Of a DNA stretch of 49,551 nt, positions 9,242 to 17,131 are shown piece after piece; the stretch's first letter is position 1, and each line of letters starts with the position of its first letter. Under the pieces are notes generated by a model, which was given only the letters and a program-made list of their open reading frames with translations, made no database searches and was not told where the DNA came from. The DNA comes from Bacillota bacterium (lineage in GTDB: Bacteria > Bacillota > Sulfobacillia > DUSP01 > JBFMCS01). Position numbers and translations under genes: made by a program. The stretch covers positions 1 through 49,551 of the forward strand of contig JBFMCS010000056.1 of the NCBI GenBank assembly GCA_040754315.1, given 5' to 3'.

Positions 9242-10080
9242 CGGCAGTCACCCCCTCCCGAACAGCAGCATGTGTTCATCGCCTGGCGCTCTTCCTCCTG
9301 GTACATCAGGGATCTAGTCATAGCCTCTTTGAAGTCCACCTCATGCCCATCAAACATAGGCCCATCCACACAGCAAAACCTGGTCTCGCCACCCACGGTA
9401 ACACGGCAGGCACCGCACATGCCGGTGCCGTCCACCATGATGGGGTTCAGGCTCACCCATGTCTTTAGCCCGTAGGGGCGGGTTGTCTCCACGCAGGCTC
9501 TCATCATGGGGAGCGGCCCCACAGCGACAATCTCGTCGAACTTCTCATCTTCGTCCAGGAGCTTCTTGATAAGGTCGCTAACAAAGCCATGGAGACCCCG
9601 GGAGCCGTCATCCGTGGCAATGTAGACCTTGCTGGAGACCGCGGTCATTTCATCCTCCAGGATGATGAGGTCAGCGGACCTCGCGCCTATTATCGACACC
9701 ACATCTACACCCCGCTGGTGCATGGCCTTGACCTTCGGCAGCAGGGGTGCCACGCCCACGCCGCCGCCCGCCACCAAGACCCTGCCCTTCTCAGGCAGCT
9801 CCGCGGGAACACCCAGGGGTCCAACCAGGTCCGTCAGGCAGTCACCCTGTTGCAAGGCCCCCAGCATCTTGGTGGTCTTCCCCACCTCCTGGAACACTAT
9901 GGTCAGGGTGCCGGCCTCGCGGTCGAAGTCAGCAATGGTCAGGGGAACCCGCTCACCCCTCTCACCCATTCGAACGATGACGAACTGGCCTGCCTCCGCC
10001 TTTCGTGCCACCAGTGGCGCCCTTACCACGAAGAGTTTGGTCACTGGTGTCAGTGTCCTCTTAATCGAGATCTCGAACAC
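9238..10080 (-). CDS. nfnA: NfnA-type small subunit (sulfide dehydrogenase/PyrK-like FAD, NAD and 2Fe-2S protein)
   Basis: 280 aa. N-terminal FAD-binding beta barrel (to about 95), NAD-binding domain with GGGVGVAPLLP (about 103-113), then a [2Fe-2S] cluster region with D-x-G-x-C-GAC-R and CCVDGP (about 218-240). The C-terminus ends in an unusual CCC cluster. Starts with GTG behind GAGAGGAAG. Its stop overlaps the nfnB start, so the subunits are coupled. Sulfide dehydrogenase SudB and dihydroorotate dehydrogenase PyrK are relatives, but the adjacent NfnB-like gene points to NfnAB. Confidence 0.9.
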   Translation of the reverse strand: MFEISIKRTLTPVTKLFVVRAPLVARKAEAGQFVIVRMGERGERVPLTIADFDREAGTLTIVFQEVGKTTKMLGALQQGDCLTDLVGPLGVPAELPEKGRVLVAGGGVGVAPLLPKVKAMHQRGVDVVSIIGARSADLIILEDEMTAVSSKVYIATDDGSRGLHGFVSDLIKKLLDEDEKFDEIVAVGPLPMMRACVETTRPYGLKTWVSLNPIMVDGTGMCGACRVTVGGETRFCCVDGPMFDGHEVDFKEAMTRSLMYQEEERQAMNTCCCSGGGDCR

Positions 10081-10186
10081 TTCTTCTTCCTCTCCTCGCC
10101 ATGGTGATCTTCTTGTCTACATCTTGCCTTGGCAAACCCTTGAACCATAACACAAATTAAGGAAGCCATATCAGCTTCGACAGGCT

Positions 10187-10603
10187 TCACTTCGACACTG
10201 GACCGGGCTTTCCCTTTTTCGAAACCAGACTAGCCAGTACACCGTTGACAAAGCGCCCGGAGTCTTCGGTGCCGTAGGCCTTGGCTAGGTCCACCGCCTC
10301 ATTGATGGCTGCGGCCTCCGGGGTGTCCTTGGAAAAAAGCACCTCGTAGGCGGCTACCCGTAGAACGTTCCGGTCCATGGCAGGCATCCGTCCCAGGTCC
10401 CAGTCCCGGGACGCCTCTGCCAAGGCGTCGTCTATCTCCTTCAGGTGGGCAACTACCCCCAATAGGAGGGTTTCCGCAAATTCCATGGCGGTTTCGGACA
10501 ATTCCTCCCGGCCCCAGGCCAGGGCCTTAGAGGGATCCTCCTTGACCATATCCACTTGATAAAGGGCTCTCACCGCCCAGTCGCGGCCTGCTCTTCTGCT
10601 CAC
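10187..10603 (-). CDS. nusB: transcription antitermination factor NusB
   Basis: 138 aa, helical RNA-binding protein that joins NusE on boxA RNA in rRNA antitermination. Family features: RRAGRDWAVRALYQVDM at the N-terminus, DRNVLRVAAYEVLF and the closing segment AINEAVDLAKAYGTEDSGRFVNGVL. GTG start at 10603. Sits between the asp23-amaP group and nfn/xse genes, as often in Bacillota. Confidence 0.95.
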   Translation of the reverse strand: MSRRAGRDWAVRALYQVDMVKEDPSKALAWGREELSETAMEFAETLLLGVVAHLKEIDDALAEASRDWDLGRMPAMDRNVLRVAAYEVLFSKDTPEAAAINEAVDLAKAYGTEDSGRFVNGVLASLVSKKGKPGPVSK

Positions 10604-10655
10604 TAGACCTACCCCGTAAGGGACCCTGCATGGCCCCGCTAGTCGTCACTCCAAG

Positions 10656-10868
10656 TCACCCGCGGCCATGGGGCAGGTAGCGCTCCAGGATGTCAGCGAG
10701 GTTTTCCTTTTCCTCGTCCATGCGTTTTCCCACCTGATAGCCGATGAACACACACACTGCCACGAAGAAGGTCCAGAGGAGTCCGATGGTCATGACCAGG
10801 ACCGAGAACACCAGTCCTATCGAGGCCCCCAGGAGCTTGTAGCGATGGTTCTCCCATATCTCCCTCAT
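10656..10868 (-). CDS. small DUF2273-type membrane protein
   Basis: About 70 aa with two membrane segments separated by a short turn (about 12-30 and 33-50), then a charged tail. The pattern WENHRYKLLGASIGL...GLLWTFFVAVCVFIGYQVGKR matches the DUF2273 family, which regularly sits beside amaP and asp23. The ATG at 10868 is preceded by AAGGGA; a GTG at 10892 behind GAGG is an equally possible start. Probably a partner of the Asp23-AmaP envelope stress assembly, by context only. Confidence 0.75.
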   Translation of the reverse strand: MREIWENHRYKLLGASIGLVFSVLVMTIGLLWTFFVAVCVFIGYQVGKRMDEEKENLADILERYLPHGRG

Positions 10869-10905
10869 CGCTTCCCTTGAAACCCAGACCACCTGACCTC
10901 GCTCC

Positions 10906-11448
10906 CTATTCCACTCGGGCCCGGCGGGCCTCCGTAGTAATGTTCTCCACAAGAACCCTTACCTCTCGAACCCCAACTCCCACCACGTTCTTCACGTACT
11001 CCCCAACGGATTTCTGGATGTCCTCGGACACCTCGGGGACGCTCACGTCCGGGCTAACCCATGCCCGGATGTCGGCAGCAATCCCCTCGGAGGTGCTGGC
11101 CACAGAGGCCCTGACGTCCCTAACGCCGTGGATCTGCCGGGCCACCTTCTTCACCAGGTTCTCCACGGCCCCCAGGGAAACCCTGATCTCGCCCAGGGGG
11201 GTCTCGTGGATGATTGCTCTCGAGGGGTACTTCCTCCTGAAGCCGAAGTAGAGGAACCTCAGGCTCACCGCCAGGAAGACCAGGGAACTCAGGCCCAGGG
11301 CCATCCTGCCGCCAGGGTTTCTTAGTAGCAAAAGGAGTCGTTCGAGAGGGGTTGTCCAACCGAGACTCACAATGAAAAGGGCCAGGGAGACTGCCGCCAG
11401 CACCATCGCGTAAAGGGCTAGGAGTATCCTGTCAGGGATGCCCATCAC
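10906..11448 (-). CDS. amaP: AmaP, alkaline shock response membrane anchor
   Basis: 180 aa. Two membrane helices in the first 80 residues, then an Asp23-like soluble domain (about 85-175: GEIRVSLGAVENLVKKVARQ...). AmaP tethers Asp23 to the cell membrane in staphylococci. GTG start overlaps the asp23 stop (GTGA), so the genes are coupled. Stop is TAG. The neighbours asp23 and DUF2273 support the name. Confidence 0.85.
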   Translation of the reverse strand: MMGIPDRILLALYAMVLAAVSLALFIVSLGWTTPLERLLLLLRNPGGRMALGLSSLVFLAVSLRFLYFGFRRKYPSRAIIHETPLGEIRVSLGAVENLVKKVARQIHGVRDVRASVASTSEGIAADIRAWVSPDVSVPEVSEDIQKSVGEYVKNVVGVGVREVRVLVENITTEARRARVE

Positions 11449-11831
11449 TCCACGTCTCTCCCCTCTTGGAAGGCTACGCCGTGGACATGAATGTTCACCT
11501 CAACTACCCTGAGGCCGGTCATGCTCTCCACAGCTTGCTTGACTTTTTCCTGGACTCGGTAGGCCACTTCTGGTATCCGCACCCCATACCGGGTTATCAC
11601 GAAGAGGTCCAGGGCCGCCTCACGCTTGCCCACATCCACCTTGACGCCCTTGGACAGGTTCTTCTTGCCGAGGATCTCGGATATGTCCCCCACTATGCCG
11701 CCGGCCATGCCCACTATTCCCTCTACCTCTGTCGCGGCAATGCCTGCGATGACGGATACCACATCATCGGAGATCTTGACGCTGGTGGCAGTGTCCAGAT
11801 GGACCCCCTCGCGCCCTGTCTGTTCCGTCAA
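11445..11831 (-). CDS. Asp23/Gls24 family envelope stress protein
   Basis: About 128 aa. The typical core is present: SVKISDDVVSVIAGIAATEVEGIVGMAGG, then KNLSKGVKVDVG and VRIPEVAYRVQEKVKQAVESMTGL. The TTG at 11831 lies six bases behind AGGAGGTG and is the better start; the GTG at 11840 overlaps the Shine-Dalgarno itself. Asp23 proteins form membrane-associated assemblies via AmaP and respond to cell-wall stress. Follows spoIIIAH as in many Bacillota. Confidence 0.88.
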   Translation of the reverse strand: MTEQTGREGVHLDTATSVKISDDVVSVIAGIAATEVEGIVGMAGGIVGDISEILGKKNLSKGVKVDVGKREAALDLFVITRYGVRIPEVAYRVQEKVKQAVESMTGLRVVEVNIHVHGVAFQEGRDVE

Positions 11832-11974
11832 GGTGCTCACCTCCTCCTCATCCGCCTCTTATTATAGCGAATACCCGTTGGGAACACAAACCTACCGCGC
11901 CCAGGCCCCTTCCACAGGGGCACGGCAGCCCCCCCGGGGCCCAGGCCCCCCGAGCTCCCTGGCAGCAATGGGCA

Positions 11975-12517
11975 TCACTCGGGCCTTGCTATTATGTTTA
12001 CCTGCTCCGCCCCAATCCCAAGGCAGTTCATGGCGATATCGGCCACCTGGGCTACCTGCTTGGGTTCGAGACTCTCAGCCATCACTGTGATGATGACCCC
12101 CTCAGCGGTTATGAAGGCCAGGGCATCCTCAAACCCCTTGGAGCGTAGGAGGCCCTCGATCTGAGTCTCCAGCCGGAGGTCCCGGGTGATCTTCATCAGC
12201 CGCCTCTCGGCTTCCTCCCGCACCTGGGTATCGCTGCCCGGATCCGCAGCGATGGCCTGGAGCACCTCGGTCTCGCGGCTGGCAGCCCTCTCCCTCTCTA
12301 GGCGGGAGTCGCTGAAGAAGTCTGCCTTGGGTGCTAGGAGCATGGTCTCGGCCGCGTCTTCCAGGGACTCCTCCTCAGCCTGGGGTGGCTCGAGGGCACT
12401 TCCCTCCTCCATCTTTGCTCTCTTCAGGCCCACATACACAGTGAGCGCCGCCGCCAGGAGGACAAATAGCCCAAAGCGCAACAGGGCCTGCCTTCTCAGA
12501 ACTATGCTACTTAACAC
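11975..12517 (-). CDS. spoIIIAH: stage III sporulation protein AH
   Basis: 180 aa. One N-terminal membrane helix (about 12-30), an acidic linker and a C-terminal domain of the YscJ/ring-building type (ITRDLRLETQIEGLLRSKGFEDALAFI...). In Bacillus subtilis SpoIIIAH in the mother cell binds forespore SpoIIQ to form the channel across the two membranes. GTG start at 12517 lies inside the end of spoIIIAG (11-base overlap, different frame). Last gene of the spoIIIA operon. Confidence 0.92.
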   Translation of the reverse strand: MLSSIVLRRQALLRFGLFVLLAAALTVYVGLKRAKMEEGSALEPPQAEEESLEDAAETMLLAPKADFFSDSRLERERAASRETEVLQAIAADPGSDTQVREEAERRLMKITRDLRLETQIEGLLRSKGFEDALAFITAEGVIITVMAESLEPKQVAQVADIAMNCLGIGAEQVNIIARPE

Positions 12518-13082
12518 TGCTCTTACCCCCCTTTCTCGGAAGAACCATAACCCTGTGGGCCGGGATGTCCAGGAGTGTTTGGACCGCCTGGCCGATGCTC
12601 ACTCTTACCTGGGGATCTCGGGCCCCGTCACACACCACCAGCACACCCCCGACCTCCGGCCTGAGGGTCCGCACCTCGATGGGGCTTTCACCTGCCCCTC
12701 CCGGCCGGGCCATGGCCAGCTGGAGTTGCTCGTTGGTCTCCGTGGTCACCCTCACCCCCCCTGACGCGTCTCGCTCCTCGGTCTTGCGCTCGGTGCGCGT
12801 CTCGTTCCCTGCCATCTGGGCTTCTGGCCCGGCCTTCAGTGACACGGTGACCACCACCTGGCCCGCCCCCTCCACCTGGGAAAGCACCCCTTCCAGATCC
12901 CGTGCGAGGCGAGCCTCGTAGCCCTCCAGGCCCTCGGAGACCACCGGGGCCTCAGGCACCTTGGGTGGCTCTTTGGCCTTGGGCCCCATGTAGCTACCAG
13001 CGATCAGCAGGGCCACCCCCAAGACCGCTAGGGCCAAGAGGTTTCGGGATATCTTCAGCCGGTTATGGCCCAGGTTGATCAA
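12507..13082 (-). CDS. spoIIIAG: stage III sporulation protein AG
   Basis: 191 aa. One membrane helix near residues 12-30, followed by a ring-building motif domain (LEGVLSQVEGAGQVVVTVSLKAGPE, VRTLRPEVGGVLVVCDGARDPQVR). SpoIIIAG makes a large ring in the feeding-channel complex of the engulfed forespore. TTG start at 13082 behind GGAGGTCC. TAG stop. Order AE-AF-AG-AH is canonical. Confidence 0.93.
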   Translation of the reverse strand: MINLGHNRLKISRNLLALAVLGVALLIAGSYMGPKAKEPPKVPEAPVVSEGLEGYEARLARDLEGVLSQVEGAGQVVVTVSLKAGPEAQMAGNETRTERKTEERDASGGVRVTTETNEQLQLAMARPGGAGESPIEVRTLRPEVGGVLVVCDGARDPQVRVSIGQAVQTLLDIPAHRVMVLPRKGGKSSVK

Positions 13083-13097
13083 GGACCTCCCTCCCCT

Positions 13098-13658
13098 TCA
13101 CTCACTGATGAAGGTTACACCTATCCTCTCGGGAAAAAACCCATACCTCTCCTCTAGGACCCTCCGTAGCGCCTCCTCTGCCTGCTCCTCGTAGACCCTG
13201 AGCTCGCCTGGCTCCACCGGTTTGGCACCCCACCCGAAAGTCCCCCTGACCTCAAGGTGCACCGAGGATAGTTCCCAGCGGCCCTGGCTGTCCCTGCCCA
13301 CCTCCACACGGGCGGAAGCACTGGAGGCCCCCAGGGAAACGGCGGTCTCCTCGATCTCTTTCTGGAGCTCCTGGGCGAAGGCGGCAGCCACCGCCTCTTC
13401 CGTTCCCGCCGGCATAGTAGCGGGGGCTCCTGGCTCCTGGAGGCCGGAGACTGCCAGATCCTCCCACACCGGCAAGGAACCCTTCACCAAAGACAGTACC
13501 GGGTTCAGGACCACCAGGACCACGATAAGGCCCATCACCACCTTCACGTACTTCCTGGTGGAACCGCTAGGCAAGAGGAGCTCGAGGATGCCCGCCAGGA
13601 CCAGGATGAACACTATATCCCGGGCCCATTCTTTGAGGCCTTCTATGACACCCGGCAA
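13098..13658 (-). CDS. spoIIIAF: stage III sporulation protein AF
   Basis: 186 aa. Two N-terminal membrane helices (about 12-30 and 37-55) and a soluble C-terminal domain rich in charged residues, the SpoIIIAF layout. The conserved segment PSGSTRKYVKVVMGLIVVLVVLNP lies between and within the helices. TTG start at 13658 behind GGAGGGGG. Located between spoIIIAE and spoIIIAG. Member of the mother-cell part of the SpoIIIA-SpoIIQ complex. Confidence 0.92.
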   Translation of the reverse strand: MPGVIEGLKEWARDIVFILVLAGILELLLPSGSTRKYVKVVMGLIVVLVVLNPVLSLVKGSLPVWEDLAVSGLQEPGAPATMPAGTEEAVAAAFAQELQKEIEETAVSLGASSASARVEVGRDSQGRWELSSVHLEVRGTFGWGAKPVEPGELRVYEEQAEEALRRVLEERYGFFPERIGVTFISE

Positions 13659-13670
13659 GAAAACCCCCTC

Positions 13671-14822
13671 CTAGAAGGGCCTGGCAACCCCTATTAGGAA
13701 CGTCAGGCCGATGAAGCACATGAGGGACACCACAGCCAGGGCTACCCAGAATATGGTGAGGGACGCCGCGATACTCTGGAGACACGAGGCAACCCTTTCT
13801 GCACCTATGGGCTGGACGGCGGCGGCCGCCAGCCGGTAGATGGCGATGAAGGAGAGTACCTTCAGGAGGGGAAGGGCCACCACGAAGAACACCCCCAGGG
13901 CACCCGCCAGGCCCACGGCGTTTCTCAGGAGCTGACTGGAGGAGAAGACGACCTCCACTGCATCAGAGAACATCTTCCCCACCACGGGTATAAAGGACGT
14001 GGATAGGAACTTCGTGGACCTCAGCACCATGCTGTCGGTGACCTCGCCTGCTACCTTGTTCACCATGACGAAACCCAGGAAGGCGGAGAAGGACAGCCCC
14101 ATGACCACTACCGCAGCCTGTCTCAGAAGCCCCACCAGACCCGACACCTTGAAACTGCCGCAGAAATAGCTGGCCACATCCAGGATGGCCGCCACGTAGA
14201 GCACCGGGATCACGTAGTCCGCCACGATGACCCCCACGGTATTGACCACAAAGATCAGGGCCGGGTGCAGTAGCCCCGCGGACACCGGTGCCCCCATGCC
14301 CGCCACCAGAACTGCCAGGGTGGGAAGGAGCGCCAGCATGAGGCTGGTAAGCTCCTTCACGGCTCCCCTGACCACGGAGACCGCCTGGGTGAGACTTCCC
14401 AGGGCCAGCAGGGCGATGGCCATGAAGGAAATGGCGTGGGCGAGACTGGCCACGGCCTCACTCTCGAATGCCGACTGTATCGTGGACAGGAGGGTGCACA
14501 CCACCGCCAGGATCACCAGCTTCCCCAGGAGGTTCAGGTTATGGCTGACCTCCCCGAAGAAGTAGCGGCCGAGTCCCTCCAGGAGGGCCTTGGGGTTGAC
14601 TAGCGGCCTTCCCCCCACCACGTCCCTGACCACCTGACCCAGGTTCTCCGGCACGTATTCCCCCAGGTCGCGGCTCATCTCTTTGAAGACCTTCTCCAGC
14701 TCTTCGACCTCCACGTCAGCCAGCTGCCGCTGTATGAGGTCTTCCCCCACATCCCCGGCCGAGGCCGGGCCATGCAGCAAGAGCAGGAGAATGAGCACCA
14801 GCCACAGGCTTCTCAGTCTCAC
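13671..14822 (-). CDS. spoIIIAE: stage III sporulation protein AE
   Basis: 383 aa, polytopic membrane protein with a cleavable-looking N-terminal signal (ending ASAG) and about seven further helices, matching SpoIIIAE in length. Conserved parts include LGRYFFGEVSHNLNLLGKLVILAVVC and FIPVVGKMFSDAVEVVF. Forms the membrane core of the SpoIIIA complex that feeds the forespore. GTG start at 14822 with GAGGGG upstream. TAG stop; spoIIIAF begins five codons later in the same frame. Confidence 0.94.
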   Translation of the reverse strand: MRLRSLWLVLILLLLLHGPASAGDVGEDLIQRQLADVEVEELEKVFKEMSRDLGEYVPENLGQVVRDVVGGRPLVNPKALLEGLGRYFFGEVSHNLNLLGKLVILAVVCTLLSTIQSAFESEAVASLAHAISFMAIALLALGSLTQAVSVVRGAVKELTSLMLALLPTLAVLVAGMGAPVSAGLLHPALIFVVNTVGVIVADYVIPVLYVAAILDVASYFCGSFKVSGLVGLLRQAAVVVMGLSFSAFLGFVMVNKVAGEVTDSMVLRSTKFLSTSFIPVVGKMFSDAVEVVFSSSQLLRNAVGLAGALGVFFVVALPLLKVLSFIAIYRLAAAAVQPIGAERVASCLQSIAASLTIFWVALAVVSLMCFIGLTFLIGVARPF

Positions 14823-14834
14823 ACGACCATCCCC

Positions 14835-15221
14835 TCAGAACAGGAGCCCGGTGATTACCTCCAGGACCGCCCCGACAATGGGCACAGCCAGCACCAGGAT
14901 GAGAATCTTCCCCGCTAGTTCCACCTTGGCTGCCATGGCCTCTTCCTTGGCATCCCGGCAGATCTGGGCAGCGAATTCCGCGATGTAGGCGATGCCGATA
15001 ATCCTCAGGATGGTGCTCAGGTAGCCCAGGTCTATGCCCGCTTTTACACCCAGGTCTGCCATGAACCTGTACAGGAACCCGATCCTCCCCACCAGGAGGA
15101 GGATGACCATAACGCCCGTGGCCACGCTGAGTATTACGGCCATCTCCGGCCTCTGGTGTCTCAGCACCACGACAAACACCAGGGATACCAGGCAGATGCC
15201 AAGGATCTGGCCTAGGTCCAA
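14835..15221 (-). CDS. spoIIIAD: stage III sporulation protein AD
   Basis: 128 aa with about four membrane helices, the SpoIIIAD size. The true start is the TTG at 15221, seven bases behind AGGGGG; the much longer open frame upstream is an artefact that runs through spoIIIAC and spoIIIAB in another frame. Conserved parts: RHQRPEMAVILSVATGV and LRIIGIAYIAEFAAQICRDAKE. Sits 11 bp after spoIIIAC. Confidence 0.92.
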   Translation of the reverse strand: MDLGQILGICLVSLVFVVVLRHQRPEMAVILSVATGVMVILLLVGRIGFLYRFMADLGVKAGIDLGYLSTILRIIGIAYIAEFAAQICRDAKEEAMAAKVELAGKILILVLAVPIVGAVLEVITGLLF

Positions 15222-15232
15222 TTCCAGTCCCC

Positions 15233-15454
15233 CTAGTAGAGGTTGAACATGGTCTTCACCGTGTTGAAGAGATCGCTTACGACCTGCACCACCATGGCGA
15301 GGACTATGACCACGCCCACCAGGGTTATGAGGTAGCCATGCTCCTCCTTGCCGGCCTGTTTCATTACGGTGTGAAGCACTGCTACGATAATGCCGACCCC
15401 GGCGATCTTGAATATGAGGTCTACGTTCAAGGGAGCACCCCCTGCTACTTTCAT
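15233..15454 (-). CDS. spoIIIAC: stage III sporulation protein AC
   Basis: Up to 73 aa, two membrane helices, with the family signature IAGVGIIVAVLHTVMKQAGKEEH. The ATG at 15454 overlaps the spoIIIAB stop (ATGA) but has no Shine-Dalgarno. A TTG at 15430 lies behind AGGGGG and would give a 65-residue protein closer in length to the Bacillus protein, so either start could be used. TAG stop. Confidence 0.92.
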   Translation of the reverse strand: MKVAGGAPLNVDLIFKIAGVGIIVAVLHTVMKQAGKEEHGYLITLVGVVIVLAMVVQVVSDLFNTVKTMFNLY

Positions 15455-15969
15455 AGGAGGAGCAGGACCAGGGCAAGACCGGAGAGGATCCCCAGGTAAC
15501 GGTAGATGCGCGAGTTCCGTGCCTCGTCCTCTCGGGCCTGGGCCTCCAGGGCTGCCAGCCGTTCCCGGGCAAGGTCGAGGTGCCTTGACTGGTCTAGACG
15601 GTCGGAGATCCCCAGGGTCTTCCCTAGGCCCCGGAGGACTTCGGAATCCTCGGCGGTCAAGGAGGTAGAGGCGCTGAACTCTTCAAGGGCTTCCCGCCAG
15701 CCCCTCTCCGCAGGTAAGCCGGAGTCCTGAATGCGGCGCCCGGCAGCGATGAAGAACTCCGCCACGGCCCCCCCGGTTAGCTGTCCCACACGGCGCAGGG
15801 CTTCCGGGAGGGGGGTCTTGAGGAAACTGATCTCTGTCTGGAGGATCTCCAAGGCGGACTGGAGCCTCCGCAGCGTAGCTGTGCGTTCCCGCAGGCTTGC
15901 CGCCCCCACCTCCCCCAGTACCGACAGGGCTGCCACCACCAGGAGACTCCCCAAGATGCGTAGGATCAC
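15451..15969 (-). CDS. spoIIIAB: stage III sporulation protein AB
   Basis: 172 aa. N-terminal membrane helix, a central helical domain resembling the cytosolic part of type II secretion GspF, and a C-terminal membrane helix. Conserved: RRLQSALEILQTEISFLKTPLPEAL and LGKTLGISDRLDQSRHLDLARE. GTG start at 15969 overlaps the spoIIIAA stop as GTGA and follows GAGAGGG; an upstream ATG at 16008 would add 13 residues encoded inside spoIIIAA and is less likely. Confidence 0.92.
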   Translation of the reverse strand: MILRILGSLLVVAALSVLGEVGAASLRERTATLRRLQSALEILQTEISFLKTPLPEALRRVGQLTGGAVAEFFIAAGRRIQDSGLPAERGWREALEEFSASTSLTAEDSEVLRGLGKTLGISDRLDQSRHLDLARERLAALEAQAREDEARNSRIYRYLGILSGLALVLLLL

Positions 15970-17000
15970 CGGGACATCACCCTCTCTGGCCTTCGCCTCC
16001 AGAGGCACCTCAGGTTCCCGTCGATGACCTCCTCCAGGGTACCTGGCCCCGTGTTCCGGGAGAGTACCAGGAACCTATCAAAGGCGCCAGTCGCCACAAC
16101 GGGTTTGAGCCCGGGCCTGGCAGCTATGTCCTCCACGCCGGACGCATGGGCGCTGGCCAGGATCCGCACCCCTGCCGAGAGGGCCTCCTCGATGGCCTCG
16201 GCGTCCCGTGGGCTCCCGATCTCGTCCGTGGCCACCACCTCCGGTGACATGGACCGGATGAGCATCATGATGCCCGCCGCCTTGGGGCACCGGTCCAGCA
16301 CGTCTGTCCTGGGGCCTACATCCTTCTGGGGCTGGCCCTGGTAGCTGGATGCTATCTCCGAGCGCTCATCCACCAATCCCACCCTGAGGCCGCGGAGACC
16401 CAGGGATGGCACCCCATGGGAAACCTGGCGGACAACATCCCTGAGGAGGGTGGTCTTGCCACAGCGCGGTGGCGACACCACCAGGGTGTTACTGATGGCG
16501 CCAGCATTGAGTATGTGGCGAAGGACCACGTCGGCCGCCCCCTTCACCTCCCGGCCAAGCCTGAGGTTAAGGCCGGAAATGTACTTGAGGGTCTTGACGG
16601 CCCCCCTCTCAAGGACCGCCGTGCCAGCTATGCCCACCCTGTGGCCTCCGGGAAGCGTGAGGAAGCCGCTGGCGATCTCTTCCTCCCAAGCATAGACAGA
16701 TGAACCTGTCACCAGCTCAAAGGCCTGCGCCACATCGCCCTTGGTCACGTGGTAGGCCTCCTCGGGGGTCTTCACGAGGCGCCCCTCCGGGGAGACCAGG
16801 TAATCCCCGGAGCCCACCGTGAGGAATAGCGGGGCGCCCACGGACAGCCTGATCTCCTCTAGAGTAGCGTAGGTGTGCGGTGGAAGGCCCGACAGGAGAG
16901 CCCTGAGATGTTCTGGCAAGATGGGAAGGATGCACGAGGCAAGGATGTCCCATCCCTCTCTGGTGATTGTGGCTGTCTGGGCGTTTGGCAGCCCGGCCAT
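15966..17000 (-). CDS. spoIIIAA: stage III sporulation protein AA (ATPase)
   Basis: 344 aa. Secretion-type ATPase predicted to power the SpoIIIA-SpoIIQ channel. Walker A is PPRCGKTT (about 177-184), Walker B is in EVVATDEIG (about 245-253), and the N-terminal LEEIRLSVGAPL is typical. The start is the ATG at 17000 behind GGAGAGGGGG; the open frame extends far upstream but only through antisense-like frame of the symporter. First gene of the eight-gene spoIIIA operon, with a sigma-E-like promoter just upstream. Confidence 0.94.
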   Translation of the reverse strand: MAGLPNAQTATITREGWDILASCILPILPEHLRALLSGLPPHTYATLEEIRLSVGAPLFLTVGSGDYLVSPEGRLVKTPEEAYHVTKGDVAQAFELVTGSSVYAWEEEIASGFLTLPGGHRVGIAGTAVLERGAVKTLKYISGLNLRLGREVKGAADVVLRHILNAGAISNTLVVSPPRCGKTTLLRDVVRQVSHGVPSLGLRGLRVGLVDERSEIASSYQGQPQKDVGPRTDVLDRCPKAAGIMMLIRSMSPEVVATDEIGSPRDAEAIEEALSAGVRILASAHASGVEDIAARPGLKPVVATGAFDRFLVLSRNTGPGTLEEVIDGNLRCLWRRRPERVMSR

Positions 17001-17026
17001 CAGGTTCCAGCCCCCTCTCCACAAGA

Positions 17027-17055
17027 AAGATATGGGGGCAAAAACCGGATTATGC
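17027..17055 (-). promoter_or_regulatory. candidate sigma-E promoter of the spoIIIA operon
   Basis: Minus strand: GCATAAT (17055-17049), 14-bp spacer, CATATCTT (17034-17027), matching the sigma-E pattern of an ATA-containing -35 and CATA-N3-T at -10. The start of transcription would be about 20 bases before the spoIIIAA ATG. The spoIIIA operon is sigma-E controlled in Bacillus subtilis, so the site is where one is expected. Confidence 0.6.
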
Positions 17056-17099
17056 CAACTGTGGGAGTACAGAGAGCCAAGAGGACGGGGAAATGGGGC

Positions 17100-17124
17100 G
17101 GGGGGTGCCCTAGGGGCACCCCCC
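17100..17124 (-). terminator. strong hairpin after the symporter
   Basis: Perfect 11-bp stem GGGGGGTGCCC/GGGCACCCCCC with a three-base loop, starting about eight bases after the symporter stop. The T-run is poor, but position and strength fit a terminator that separates the symporter from the spoIIIA promoter. Confidence 0.7.
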
Positions 17125-17131
17125 TTGAGGT

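Noticed and set aside
9238-9330. C-terminal CCC cluster of NfnA as a frameshift artefact
   Set aside because: The stop and overlap with nfnB are normal and the preceding frame is clean, so I take it as a real Cys-rich tail.
11841-11974. GC-rich inverted segments after spoIIIAH as a terminator
   Set aside because: The stems are short, compete with one another and no T-run follows.
15222-15572. N-terminal extension of the spoIIIAD frame
   Set aside because: It runs through spoIIIAC and the end of spoIIIAB in a different frame; TTG 15221 with AGGGGG is the natural start.
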